From: Trachelipus rathkii
Lineage: Eukaryota > Arthropoda > Malacostraca > Isopoda > Trachelipodidae
DNA: 64,000 bases
Assembly (NCBI GenBank): GCA_015478945.1
Contig: JABUQX010022979.1
Location: 1-64,000, forward strand
Reading direction: 5' to 3'
Of the stretch, positions 35,235 through 48,159 are shown in pieces. The position numbers and the translations under genes were made by a program. Each line of letters opens with the position of its first letter. The first letter of the stretch is position 1. The notes under the pieces were generated by a model. That model saw only the letters and a program-made list of their open reading frames with translations. It was not told the DNA's origin and made no database searches.

Positions 35235-38200
35235 GTAAGAGCTTATCATAGAATATTTCATTTTTATTGACACAAATAAAATGTAAGAACAATAACTCTC
35301 AGAGATGGTAATTATATTTAGTAGGCAGTTTGGATTGTACTATAGTATCGGATATATATATGCAGAAAAAAGAACAATTATAAAATTGTTTTTAATTCAA
35401 TCAAAAGTATCTAGCATACGGTATGATTCTAGTTGCTTATATATTACGCTATATTCCGCCGAATGGAGTAATTATTATATACCTCCTATATATTAGCTTT
35501 ATAATATTGCTCAGTATTATAATAATAATTCTTATATTATTTATTTTATATCTTATATAATCGATACTGAGATAGAGAGAGAGAGAGAGTCGAGTGAGTA
35601 TATGAGAGAGAGAAAGAGAGGAGCGGAGTGAGTAAAATAGTTTATTATAAAATTCCTCTATGTTGATATATATTATTATTACCTACCATATAATTTATTA
35701 CTATTTTACGTTTATATATGCTACCTAGCATTATTTATTATTATTTATACTTATATTTACTAGTAGTACCTAGTCAATATTAATTTATTGAGCTTACTAT
35801 ATATTGATATATATATAGTACTACTATTATTTTTTCTATTTATTTTTGTATTTCATAATATATTTAATTATATGAATGACTCATAGTATATTTATATATA
35901 TTACTCATAATATATATAACATATGTATTATTATTATTTTAACGTTATAAGTGATATATCTATATCTATCTTATTATTATTATTATTTAAACCTATATAT
36001 CTTACTTGATTCGTATAGACCGGTGTGCTACCTCTATACGCCTTCCGCACGGCCCCTTATCAGTAACTCACGTGTAGGCTTGAGCGTTCCACTTATCTAC
36101 TTTACTCTCACTTATTCATAATTACTAGTGAAGCGGGAGTTGTGTATGTACTAAATGTGAGGTATGACGTACTCTATATTTAGAGGCATTCTACTAAATC
36201 GATATCTAGTGGTTCTTTCGTGTTGTCTAGTTAACGAGTGTGAATTATCTTAATACCGGAGTCGTCTTTTACAAATTTTTATTATATGTATATAGTTTTC
36301 TCGATTTCCTTCAATTATTTGGAAAATAATAAATATTTATTAAAAGAGGGTTGTAATTTACAAATTATAAATGTGTAAGTATTCTTGCGACTATTATAAG
36401 TGTGTGAGTTTTTCGAACCCATTAATAATGGTGATGTTCGTGCTCGAATCGTAATAGCGTGATTGTGTTGGTGCTCGGTGTGTCGTTGTTTGGAATTTCA
36501 CACGTATAGAAATTTAAATATTGATGTTGCTTTTGGAATCTCTTAGATTTACATTTCGTTCTCTCGTTGATATTTGTCTCTCATAGATTCTAAGAGACTA
36601 TAATGGCAGTGTGCTCACTCTTATAAATTGCTAGAGGAGTAATGACTAATTTTCTCAGAAAGTGTAGTATTTCTACTATTACTTAATCAGTTATTATGCT
36701 AAGATAGTAATATTTATATTAAGAGAAAATTCATTTCATGGTATATTTTTAATTTCAAAGACTCCCTAAATACGGTAATATTTATATATATAGAATAGTA
36801 TTCGATACAATCACATAAATCATAAGCTGCACTGTGCTATAAAAAAACTGACGCACAATACCACTATGAGTTTGAGGTTACCTTAACAAGATTATTATTA
36901 TATATTATAATATATATATATATTATTTTTTAGTGAATTGTGGTATTGAGATTGATGGATGTGCGGCCATATTGAAAGAGCCGATAGCAGAAATACCGCA
37001 ATTTGAGTTAGACTTAAAAGTATTACCGTGCCGACATACACTGAATTATTTACGGTCGAAATAACCACTATCGCTATTCGGCCGAATATGTCTTACTGTT
37101 GAAGATTCCGGTCATCTCCATTTTGGGAAAAAAAGAAACATATACACTGGTCATTTACAAAAGGAAAGGTGAAATTCTTCATAAGGGCAAATTTCGTCAA
37201 AGGTGATTAATTACTTTATTTGTCCTGATCGTCTATTTATATATTTCTGGAGTTGTAGACTGTGTATTGACATCCTGTTTATTTTTTCGTTGAAGTGACT
37301 ATGGTATTTCCACTAGTTTACTTGCTATTTTTCCTAGTGGGAGATGACAGATTGCATACGCTTGGCGCTGCGTGCGTAGGCTGTATAAGATTGTTACCTT
37401 CCTGCATCAGTAATACTACACGTACAGAGCAATGTGTGTGATAACGGTGCATACTCGGGGAAGCATGTGCGTTACTTTAGTTTACTATACTAATTGTTAT
37501 GCATAGCCAAAATTATACCTGGATCTGACGTTCCATAGTGCGATCACCAATTCTTTGAAATCATTCTAGTACACGAATGACGATACAAGTAGCTAGTTTA
37601 CCGCAAACATCTCAGTGTGAAACTGGTGAAATCGTACCTATGATGTAATGATATGAGTTGTAATTGTAAAATAGGCGTGAGTTGTAACTGACGCGTGCCT
37701 CTAGACTTGAGTGCAATGACTTAAATTGATGAGGGTACTGGCAACACATGGCACAAGAGAAATAACATCTTTATCGTAACAGAGAGCAGAGTTGAGCGGA
37801 GTGTGCTACATTCACAGAACTCAACGTGTCCTCTTGTTTGTCACTTGCATTGTAAGCGTAACAGTTGTGCAAAATATACCTAATAAAACTCGGTAGAGGT
37901 GACTAGAGACAAGCTAGCTAACAGATGTGCAGTTGAACAGCGAGATCCACTAGACCATTAATGGTGACAAACTTCTCAAGTCAAATAGTCCTAAAGTGTT
38001 GTGTTGTGTAACACACCCCGCGGGGCAAACGAGGCCTATCGACGTTCGTGTTCCACGATAAAGGGTATATTCCTCAGCGCTTATTTCGTTTGATTGCACG
38101 AAGTGAGTACCTTGAGTGCAAAAAAATACAAGAACAGTTTGGGTATGAGTGGCCGATACAATAATCAGAAAAGTTACAGTGAGATGGTAAATAGCGGGCA

Positions 38201-40100
38201 GCGTACCTCTTAAAAATAGGTATATAAACCATTTTGCTGCGGGTTTCAGCAACGCAGGTTATTTATATGTACACAAAACACAATTGATCAATCCTTGCCT
38301 ACTCCTGTGCATATATGGGGATGATTCAGCGTCGGAGAGCGGCAAAGGACATTGGATCAAAAGATGGCCACCGGGGATAAGACCTGTAGCGCACACGAGA
38401 GGCTGACAGAACAAGATCGTTTTTAGATCCCACTTTGTAACTATGGAAGATATGTAAGACTCATTGGCTAACCAATCCAATATAACAGTCTTATGAGTAA
38501 ACTTGTTTGTGTAAACAATTGTGTCATGGCCCTATCCATTGCCATGGTCGACTAGTGACTTCAGCCTTAAATATTTGCTCTAAACGTTTCTGGTTATGAT
38601 GACGAGAATTTGAAATAATAGCTGGGATAATTCTGAGATGGACCACGAAATCTAATCGTGAACACTCACCTCGTGATGTCTGCATTTTCTGCGTACAATC
38701 ATTTAGTTGATCGGTGTGAACTGTTATCAACGATGTGATTAGTGCGACTGGAAATTGTTCTAGCTTTTAGATTATAATCACGATAGATGATACAGCACTA
38801 GTGAATTTTCTGGGGAACGAGAAATAGCCGTAGACCAATCTACACATCTGATAACAGGGAAGCTGTGCTAGACAGTAATTTCTTCACGCATGGCATGATA
38901 GAATGAGTATAAAGTATGCGCACTATACACTATTAACATTCGTCTATGCCTAAGAAGAATAAGATCCGGATACCTAGGGATGTTAGTGATAAGAGCGCAG
39001 GATGGACGCCACTGGTCCATCAACGTATCTTACTGTTCTACATTGGAAGGGACGTTATCTGAGGGCACGTAGGTATCAAATATGAATAGTGGGCCTAGAG
39101 AAATTTGGTTACTGGAGTCTTAAATATCGAGGGACCTGACACCTTTTCACAAAATGCACGCACTAATTTGTACCGCGGGACGATACGACTACGAAGAGAC
39201 AAGTTGTACCATACCGTCGTAAAGTATGTTTACATTAACTTAATATGAAAATCCCATTCCTTCTAATATTAAAAATTCATTGTTGCCCCCATATATACTC
39301 TTTATTCATAAACTTGCCACCATCAGCTGTAAATATATCTAATTCATCAAAGAATAACGTGACCGTAATTGAAATTGCGTGTGTGATTCCATATATACCT
39401 ATATAGATAATGCTTGTAATACAAAATTGAGGCATTATCTAATAATAATAATTTTTAATTCGTATAATTTTTTAACTCATGGAACCATGCATCTAGTCTT
39501 ACTAGCAACTTGAATCTTTGTGATTCTTTTTCCAAATATACTAATCTACTTAATGTGCTTCTATCACTTTATTAACTCTCTTTTTCATTCATTACTTTAT
39601 TATAAAATAATACAAATATATTACATCTATTTCATTACGCTGATAAGCAGATTTAATTTTGCTTTAGTGATAAATTTAGCTCCAGCTGCTCGCATCACTT
39701 TAAAACGAGACAATATAACAACATCTGATTCTTATGATCATGCTGACAATGAGTAGCTCAACTGCTACTGCCTTAGGCTTCACACTACTCGTTACTCATT
39801 TTGTGAGGATAAATATTAACTATAATATATCAGAAAAGTAATCAATATAATGTGAGTTTGAGAACTTTCTTGAAATGAGATACTTAGAGTTTTATTAATT
39901 ACTTAGCTATAGAACTCATACTATTGAGCTACTGCTGCTATGAATATAGAACTATCATGTGAGACAATGTCATACTATGCATACATGTTACAAAGACAGC
40001 TATAACTGTCTACTGTCTGTATTGAAAGATATATATGGAAAAGTTGAGATAACCACTACTATTTTTATATTTAAACTATAAATTTTGATGTTTTGGTCTG
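35235..40100. other. interval without recognisable gene
   Basis: Contains a GA-rich tract at 35570-35632, a short AT array near 36893-36928, and a GC-moderate region at 37.3-39.2 kb. That region has minus-strand frames of 100 and 73 codons (37950-38252 and 38259-38480), which have no recognisable domain. Nothing here can be called a gene with confidence. Confidence 0.45.
35570..35632. repeat. (GA)n-rich tract
   Basis: Runs of GAGAGA interrupted by gtcgagtgagtatat. It is the only clear AG-type microsatellite in the window. Confidence 0.9.
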
Positions 40101-40107
40101 GCTGCAG

Positions 40108-40214
40108 CACAATTAATAATCTCACTGGTATTTCCTGTTATTGAGATTACTTGTCGAATGCCTGAAGATGAGCAACAATCATATAACTATATGAACTGCA
40201 GGTTTTACACTTAA
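40108..40214 (+). CDS. possible terminal exon
   Basis: After the acceptor-like ttttggtctggctgcag, the frame with two leading bases is open to TAA at 40212-40214. It encodes QLIISLVFPVIEITCRMPED and then EQQSYNYMNCRFYT. A hydrophobic stretch is followed by a polar tail, which looks more protein-like than neighbouring chance frames. The polypyrimidine tract is weak, no upstream exon was found and no polyadenylation signal lies close by. Product unknown. Confidence 0.25.
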
Positions 40215-41040
40215 CCATTAGTGTGGAAGGAGGAGAGTTGAAAAATGGCAAGACAAGATGTTAGGCTCATTTCTTAGTGTAATTTCTTAGTCTCTATATT
40301 CAGGCTGTTTATTTACTTCTTGCCTTCAGATCACTTTTATTTTTTTATAAGAGATGTTATGCCTTATTATAGTATTAGTGTTCTTGTGTGAATAGTTAGA
40401 ATTAAAGATTTATGATGTATTAGGTTCATTAGTGCCCAACATTTAGGCCAATCTGCTATAGTCTCACCAATCCAAAAATGGAATAGATATGACAATCATG
40501 TTGTGGGAAGCAACTTTTTGATCATTTCTATGTAAGTATGTCATCCTATATATATATCATTACATAGACGTTTTAGGGTTTAAAAAAATATAGTTAGAGA
40601 GTTATTTTTGTGATAAGTAACCAATTACTTTTATAAAGGCTCCATCAATCTATTTGTTTCAGCTCGTGTGCTGTAGTTGAGTGGGCTGTGGATAGAGTAT
40701 AGTGGTTGGGCTGGAGGGCTGGAAGCATGCTTCAACATGCTTGTTTTATATTGTGTAAATTATAATTCTTGAAACTAAAATATTTAGAGGCATGTAAACA
40801 AATATATTTCATTAAATTGACTGCTTGTTTAAAAATTAAAAGTCAATGTTTCATTATTTTGAAAGAATTCTTAGAATTATAACATTTTGAAATATTTTTT
40901 ATATGCAAATATTTAAGATTGTTAATTCCTGATAATTTTTTTTGTAATATAGACAAAACCTCAGTGGGATTTTCAATATTTCAATTTATTTCTTGATTTT
41001 TCTCTATTAATTTCTAATTAATATTACTTAATATCTTATC
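40215..41040. other. AT-rich interval without recognisable gene
   Basis: Ordinary AT-rich sequence leading into the AT array at 41041. It contains no motif that I can support. Confidence 0.5.
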
Positions 41041-41320
41041 ATTAATATATATAATATATATTATAATATTATATATATATATAATACTATTAATATATAT
41101 TAATATATTATAATATATAATATATGTATATAATTATTATATATATATAATTAATAATAACTATATAATATCTATATTTAATATATATATAATATAAATA
41201 TATATATATAATATTTACATTATTTCAAATTATAATATGTATCACCTGTAATATATGTCTTATATATTAATTATATATATATTATATATATTATTAATAT
41301 ATATTAATTAATATTTCTAT
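41041..41320. repeat. imperfect (AT)n array
   Basis: TATATA and TTAATATA runs, interrupted around 41215-41265 by about 50 bases of mixed sequence. Confidence 0.9.
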
Positions 41321-43800
41321 TCTTTTCTTTCTTCATCCTACCTATTTTAGGAAAGAAAGTGCAGTATCAAAGCTACTTTCATGATTGATTTATAAATTCT
41401 CTCATATCAATGAATAAATAGATTTCAGTTAAAAGATAAAGCCTATGCCATTACCGTACCTCCATCTGTAACCTTATATTTATAGTTGTAAAAGCCTCGT
41501 TCAATCAGACAGAAAAATTACCACCGCTAAGCTCATAGGAGATCCTAGCGACGGTACACCTCACTCATCTATGTTGTATAATCTGTTCAAATGTAATGGG
41601 GATTTCATCACCTTGTGAACCCACGGTGGGTCATAACACCATGCCCCCGATATATTATAATATATACATATATCCCTCACGCCATTATCTCTCTTCACTT
41701 AATCATTATATAAGTACATAACCTTATTATATCTCGTTCCTCTGCCAATATCTCACATTTATTTTCTCCTCACTTTAAATTGATGCGACTCTTCTTCCTC
41801 ATACGACTCTACTCCACTTTCTCCTCCTTCGGGAATCTTATCACCACCGTTTGGGGTAATCCCACACACTGCTCCCACGGTAGTACTAGGTCGCTTAACC
41901 ATACCGACTATCATTCTTCATCCGTTTCCCCACCGTGACCAACTTATTTTCTAGATTGTTCTGTTCATTTTTATTTCGTTCTCTTCATTTAGCCCCTGTT
42001 GCGAATTGACACAACACGATCTCTTGCTATCTTTTCAATTCCCCTTCAATATTACTCTATATTCGTTCTCGACACCTAAGACATTGTTCAATATAAGAGT
42101 CTTATACTCATATTGCTTATTATTGAGGGCTTTATAGTATAGGGAGAGGTGATTTAAAGTGAATATGATTGTGAAAATTTATTGTAGGAGAATATATTTT
42201 TAAATATATATATAAATAATAATTTATATCAATAAATAGTGTATTATATATACATAATAAATTTTAATACATTTGTAATAAATATCATAAAGATGGAGGT
42301 AATTGTGAGTAAGGTGAATAATAGTGGATAGCTGGAATGATATATTTATTGAGTCAAAAACGTAAGCAATATGTGAGCTAACGTCTATGATTATAATTTG
42401 AAGCATAAATTAAGCGTAGATTAGAGTGCACTTATATGTTTATTACTATATATAATAATTTACTATGGTAGTTTATTTGTATTATGATATTAATTTACTT
42501 AACTCGGCAGTTTAACTTTATACAAATCTGCAATAAATTGTGATAGATTCCAGTGTCTGAACAACTAGTAAAATCATCAGATTTTACAAATCTTGATAGT
42601 TTAATCCTAGCTTACATATAAATCTCACAAAATGCTATGTGAATTAAATCGCATAAACTCTGAGTGCTAAAGAGATTATATTAGTCGAAGAGCATCCATC
42701 GATTCTCAATAATACAGTTTCGAATAGCTGTGGGCGATAAGTACTTCAATTCATTCGTTAAACCAATGAAGGAGAGTAGTGGGTTTATTGATCAATAGCT
42801 CAAGCAGATGTATTGTGAGATCACAAATACAAGTGAAAAATACTTACTCTCTCTCTAGAGACCTAAAATAGCAAACCCGATATCGATATAATTAACACAC
42901 TTATTAATGAAATTTCGAAATAGTTTTACGTTGAGTTGAAAGACTGAGTGAGATATGTTAGATAACTGTGCAAATAGTTGTTCTGATATAGCGCTCTGAA
43001 TAAGAGTATGAGAGATATAGGACGTACCTTGGCAGTTCTCCAATTTCTCAGGGATAAACATTAAGATTATTCCATTGTGGCTTATAGATAACTACTATTT
43101 TGGGTGTGCTGAAGTGATAGTCAAAGGTGGTGTTTCACTTTGGGCATGGTGATGATTCGGTGAGAGACTGTAACAAGCGGTGATATGTATTATTGCTAGT
43201 TTCCTTCATTATATTTCACAAATGTACTTACTTAATTAAATCTAGTTGTGGATTTCACAGCCAGAATTGTATAAGGGTTATTAATTAATTCAAGTTAGTC
43301 AAATCAAAACAAAACACAGTGATGGATGTGAGGGAAAAATACTTATATAATTGTGTTTATTTTCATTGATGTATATTTTTAATCATTTGTTCCTGTTTAT
43401 CTGTTTATTGTGACTAGACAGTATGATATTCACTTCGTCATGAGGATATGGGATCTTTTTCTTTTTCCTTCTCATTTCCTTTCGCCATATTCCTCCATCT
43501 TTCTGGCTTTGCATTCCATTCTTTTCAGGATAAATGGAGATCCTTTCATCTTCACTTGTCCCATACGTGTAAATCTCATCGTCACACGACCAGAGCTCAG
43601 GAGCTAAATTTTCTCACTGCGATTTCATTCATTGCCTCAACGACCAATCACTTCTGGTGTTAGCTGATGTCTCTGGATTCATGGCGTTGAAACTTTAGGT
43701 GCTTTTGAATTGCTAGTATCTGGAGAGAAGTAAGTAGGTAAACACAAAGATTCTATTACATATGAATTAGAAAGTTGTTTTTTATTAACTGATTTTTTTA
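41321..43800. other. interval without recognisable gene
   Basis: A G-poor, pyrimidine-rich patch occurs at about 41.65-42.1 kb, with the same character as 10.1-15.5 kb. Overlapping plus-strand frames at 43410-43663 are Phe/Ser/His-rich and have no domain that I recognise. Confidence 0.45.
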
Positions 43801-43801
43801 G

Positions 43802-43849
43802 TTAGCTATATTCGTAATGTTCATTATGCACTGAAGCCTTTTGCCTGTG
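43802..43849 (+). CDS. micro-exon candidate with consensus splice sites
   Basis: Bounded by a strong acceptor (actgatttttttag, ending 43801) and a perfect donor (gtaagt, from 43850). Of the three frames only the one with two leading bases is open, encoding SYIRNVHYALKPFAC. A second perfect gtaagt lies about 115 bases upstream (near 43731), and could be the donor of a preceding exon. The peptide matches no family that I know. Confidence 0.35.
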
Positions 43850-44690
43850 GTAAGTTAGCCTTGTATTTAGAAAATTAGAGTTTGGTTAGGCTCTTAATAT
43901 ATGGGAAGGGATCACGTTTCGGCGAGACTCGATTAATACTTCTCTCGTTTAATGCCTTGCTTTTAGTGCATGTTGGTCACAACTGGCTCATGTAAATGGA
44001 TATAATTTTTCAACTGAAAAATAAAGGGACACTCTTTCTGATCAGACGTTCAGTCAGCGTATATGGATAGGGCAACACTTTTTGTTCAACAAAGAGGGGT
44101 CTTGGTCAAGATGATCAATGGAGAGTTCTGTTTCCACGCGTGTAGAAGATGGTCGTGGTGGATTAATTTATGCTCTGTTTGAGCATAATACAGAAATACC
44201 ATACTGTATAAGTTTAAGTTTGCATGCTGCGGTTGCTCGTAATGGTGAAAAGGTTAAAGAGGAGTATGATAGGGTCTGCAGTAAATAATAATAGCGTTTA
44301 ACAGACTCTTCTGGAGATAAATATTTGAATCGTGAAAGTGGTCATAAGTTTGCAACATGTGCGAATGAAACATTGAAATTGATAGTAAGCGCAGTCGCTC
44401 CCTTATGAAAGCCGCAGAGCTGAGCCGATGTGTGTGGGTGCGCGATTGACTCGAGGGCACGTAGTCATGGAAATAGAATTCTAAGTTATTTTTTTAGGAT
44501 CCTTAATAAGGAAGGTCTGACTAATGAGATAGGAAAGTATAGGGTGTCGGCCATATTTTGGCTACATAGAGATATTATTGGTGTGTAGTATTTCAGTTAT
44601 GTTTTTAAACTACCAATAAAGGTGCTAGAAGAATTTCAATTTTTATTATATAATTGAATGAGTAAACTGTTCAATTAATGATTGATCGTG
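43850..44690. other. interval without recognisable gene
   Basis: Moderate GC for the window. Frames up to 68 codons show no motif. Confidence 0.45.
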
Positions 44691-45483
44691 AGAGGGTGTG
44701 GAGTTGGTATTATAAATGCTCAATAGGGGTTTTTAGGTTGCGCCGAATAGTTATGCCGGACAAAAAGCGGAATTACTCGGAATTTCAAGTGTAGTTTGGG
44801 CGGATGAGGCGCCGAAATACGCGAAGTGAGAACGTAGAAATAGACCGATATATTTGCGGACGTAGGCACGATTCCGCTAATAGTATGTGAGTGTTGGGAA
44901 TAATTAGTTTTGTAGTGAGTGATAATAATGATAATTAACAATTATTATATATTGATTCTATATTATGTATGTGAGATTATTTATTGAATTATATAGCCTA
45001 TGAGTAGTGTAGAATAGTAGGAGAGGGGAGTGCGGTAAGAATAATATTAGGATACCTATATTATTTAGGGATATAGGGAGATAATTAAATATGAGGTCAA
45101 TATAGGGAGAATAAGTTCATATATATATATTATAGTAGTATGTATATATGTTATTGTATATGATAAATGTATAGTGGGGATATATTAAACACTTTGGATT
45201 AAACATTAAGTTAGTACGCCCATAATAAGTATAATCATAGAAGATATATATGAGTAATTAATACGTGAGGGTGTGGGTAATATATTTAGGTACTGGATTT
45301 GATATATATTGTAATATAGTTTATTAAATAATTAGGTATAAGGAAATATGTAAGGTCATAATATTGCTAATATGGTTAATAAATAATATGTATTTTACTA
45401 TGAGGAGTATCGTATAGGGAGGTGGGATTATTATACGGTATCACTATATTATATTTATGGTGGTTGCTAGGATTTATATATAT

Positions 45484-45518
45484 GGTGATTAGGTATAGGG
45501 GAAGGTGATTAGGTATAG
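45484..45518 (+). repeat. tandem duplication, 20-bp period
   Basis: GGTGATTAGGTATAG occurs twice in direct orientation, with starts 20 bases apart, inside the C-poor domain. Confidence 0.75.
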
Positions 45519-46462
45519 TTTTATATAGGTGAGAAAAAGGGGTCGTAATAATGAGTATATAAGAGTTCTGCATATGATTATATATAGGTGATAATATTGG
45601 ATGAACTTTTCTTGAAGCTTTGTAACCACAATTAATGTCAATTGAACTGGATTTTGTAAGGTAATATAGGTTAGTATGCAATGGAAATTTAATAGGCAAT
45701 GCGTGGGGGCAAGTTTTAACCTTATTAACGAAGAAGAAGAAGAAGATATACAGGAAGAGGGCAAATGGGGGAATTAGAATAGTAGGAAGCGTATAAGGGT
45801 ATCGTGTTAATATTTTAGGGAGTTGATGGGGCATGGGGGGGTCAATTTTAGTCTTTATAGGGAATTCTGTGTCAAATTATAAGCAATGTTACTCCCAATG
45901 TAGGAATGTTAAAAAAATGTGTTATTCAAGAAAGTAAAGGATATATATAGCTGGGTAGGAATATCATAAGAATGTACGTATGAGAGGTTTAGAAACGGCA
46001 AGTAAATAGGGTATGATGAGAGTAGGACGAAGATAAAGAAATAGCATTAAAGTAATGAGTATGTGAGTGTGAAAAGTTGGACGTAAATTTTTTAGGTAAT
46101 AATTCTGATGTAGAAGTTTACGATAACGCAATATACTCACATCGTGAGCCGCATTTCAAGGAGGGCAGAGTGAAAATATAAATAATGTAATGAATAGAAA
46201 AAAAATGAGATATGAGATGAGTATAATAGAGTGGAATGATGATAGTGGTTGGCGGACAAGAAAGAAAAACTTAATTGGTATTTGAGATAAATGAAGTGAA
46301 GAGGTAACTTGAAGCAATGAATTTAGTGTTGAGGAAATCAAGTATATATTATGTGGATTAATGTATGATATAATATAATAATGATATAGGAGTAGATGGG
46401 ATAGGAGAGATAGAGTAATAGATATATAATTGAACTCATGCGGAGATGGTTAAGTAAGGAGT

Positions 46463-46672
46463 GTGGGACACACCCAATGCAGGTGTGCAGCGCAGAGCAA
46501 TAGCAAACGCACGCGCAGATCAAGAACCTACAACGAGAACCTCTTAGGTGGACTCACGGAGGAGTTGAAGAAAGGTGAGAATGAACTACGCAGTAAAGAA
46601 CAGATGGAGGCAGAGTTACATCAGAAGAAGATGGCGAAAGAAAGAGTCATCATAACAACGCACAAGGCCTGA
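46463..46672 (+). CDS. unrecognised ORF with charged helical segment
   Basis: A 69-codon frame in an island of normal composition within the C-poor domain. Its second half (TEELKKGENELRSKEQMEAE and LHQKKMAKERV) is rich in Glu and Lys with coiled-coil-like spacing, which is unusual for chance ORFs here. There is no recognisable family, no splice sites were confirmed, and the N-terminal part is Arg/Ser/Gln-rich and less convincing. It may be an exon fragment of a coiled-coil protein or chance. Confidence 0.2.
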   Translation: MGHTQCRCAAQSNSKRTRRSRTYNENLLGGLTEELKKGENELRSKEQMEAELHQKKMAKERVIITTHKA

Positions 46673-48070
46673 GATTCATAGTTTAGAACAAATTAATGAG
46701 GGTAATAAGGGCTATGAGTACCACTAATGGAGACTAGTAGTAATAAGAATAATAATAAGGACGTAAGGGATTCATGATGGAACGTCCGCAGGTCTGGATG
46801 ATGTGAGAATGGAAATGTAGCTGCACAGTGGATGTATTATACTTACGAGCTAATATCAGGGAGAATGACTGATATCATTTGGTTTTATGCTCTCAATTAT
46901 ATGCTAGACAGAGGAGGTGCGTGAAGGTACCACCAGGACGGAATTGGAGATAAGTAGATGTATGATATTGGATCACCTCGTATAATACGTGAGCGTAGTC
47001 GGAGGAGGAATAAAGAGTGTGGTTGTATGGAGAGAATATTATCCGCCTTGAAGAGGTAAACCCTTGTGGTCCCAACTATTTGGTTATCCACAAAAAAGCA
47101 GCACCTCTTTCCCATTAATTTTGTGTATTTAGATGGTAGTAGCTCTCGTCTTCTGACAGGGTGTGTTATTGATCTACTTTGCTTGAGGCAAATGTCTCTT
47201 CTGTGTATCTCGGGCTCAAGCTAGTTTTATTTATCTAGCTGTATGATGTTAATATGACTAAGGAGCCTTTTCTTTCGAAAGGTCGCATGCCGCTGAGGGC
47301 ACCTAATGAGTTTGTGTTTTAGAGATTTCGATTGGTGCGTGAGTTTGGGCATGAACTCGGGTGGGATTGGATGGAACCAAGGCCAAGAGATTGTGGTTTG
47401 TGAGTTTGTCCGAGTGTGAGATTAGTTAGTTAGTAGTGTGATTTGAGTTATTATTGGATCAAGTTTTATGTATTATTATTATATTCATCTAATTATTATT
47501 TTTCTCGATAGATATAGTTGAGGATCAACCATTTGATAATGCTTACTTCATTAGTTAGATTATTATTAAATTGATACTATTATTATTATATTAATTTATT
47601 ATTTAAGTTAATTAATGTATTAATTTTGTGATTATTGATTATTAATTAATTAACTGGCTTCTGCCGCCTATTCTTTCGTTGAAAATGTGTGGACCTATAC
47701 TTGATGAGTAGGTCGGTTATGCATGTAATATAGATATTGAGAATGAGGGGGGTAATCATACTACTTGTCTGTAGATAGGGTGTTATAGAGGAAAATAGGA
47801 GTGGTATCTTAGGGGCAATAATATTCGGTTAATAAAGTATAAAGGGCCTTTTATTTATAGGAATTATATATTATTATAGAATATGTATGTGTGAGAGTGG
47901 TTATATAGGAGACACCTGTCCAATATAAGTAGTTGTGGGTAATAATGTATATTAGATATATGATGTGGTGAGAGGATTTTGATAATAGCAGGGGGTATTG
48001 TTACGTATATATAGTATTACTAGCCGTGGCTTCTTAGCGCTACTAAACTCTCAGTTGCTTTTTACTATCT

Positions 48071-48158
48071 ATGGCGAGCTCATACGCTCTCTCTGGTTCT
48101 CTCTGCAGCTCATCGCCGAATTCGGTTCGTCATACTGGTGCAGTGGTGCTCGTCACAG
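48071..48158 (+). CDS. possible first coding exon, or LTR/leader segment
   Basis: An ATG at 48071 opens a frame MASSYALSGSLCSSSPNSVR then HTGAVVLVTG, with a consensus donor (cag|gtgagt) at 48159. A tatatatag lies about 65 bases upstream. A first exon with a TATA-like element is one reading. The other is an LTR retroelement: tgttacgtata at 48000 would be an LTR start, and tggtgcagtggtg at 48137-48149 a primer-binding-like word. No downstream exon, gag or second LTR was found. Confidence 0.25.
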
Positions 48159-48159
48159 G

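Noticed and set aside
37950..38480. Two minus-strand frames of 100 and 73 codons
   Set aside because: No recognisable domain, no splice sites and no similarity to the transposon families seen here.
45376..45834. Minus-strand frame of 152 codons, one of the longest in the window
   Set aside because: It lies in the C-poor domain and has the same composition-driven residue mix. A poly-Phe/Ser run comes from a GAA microsatellite.
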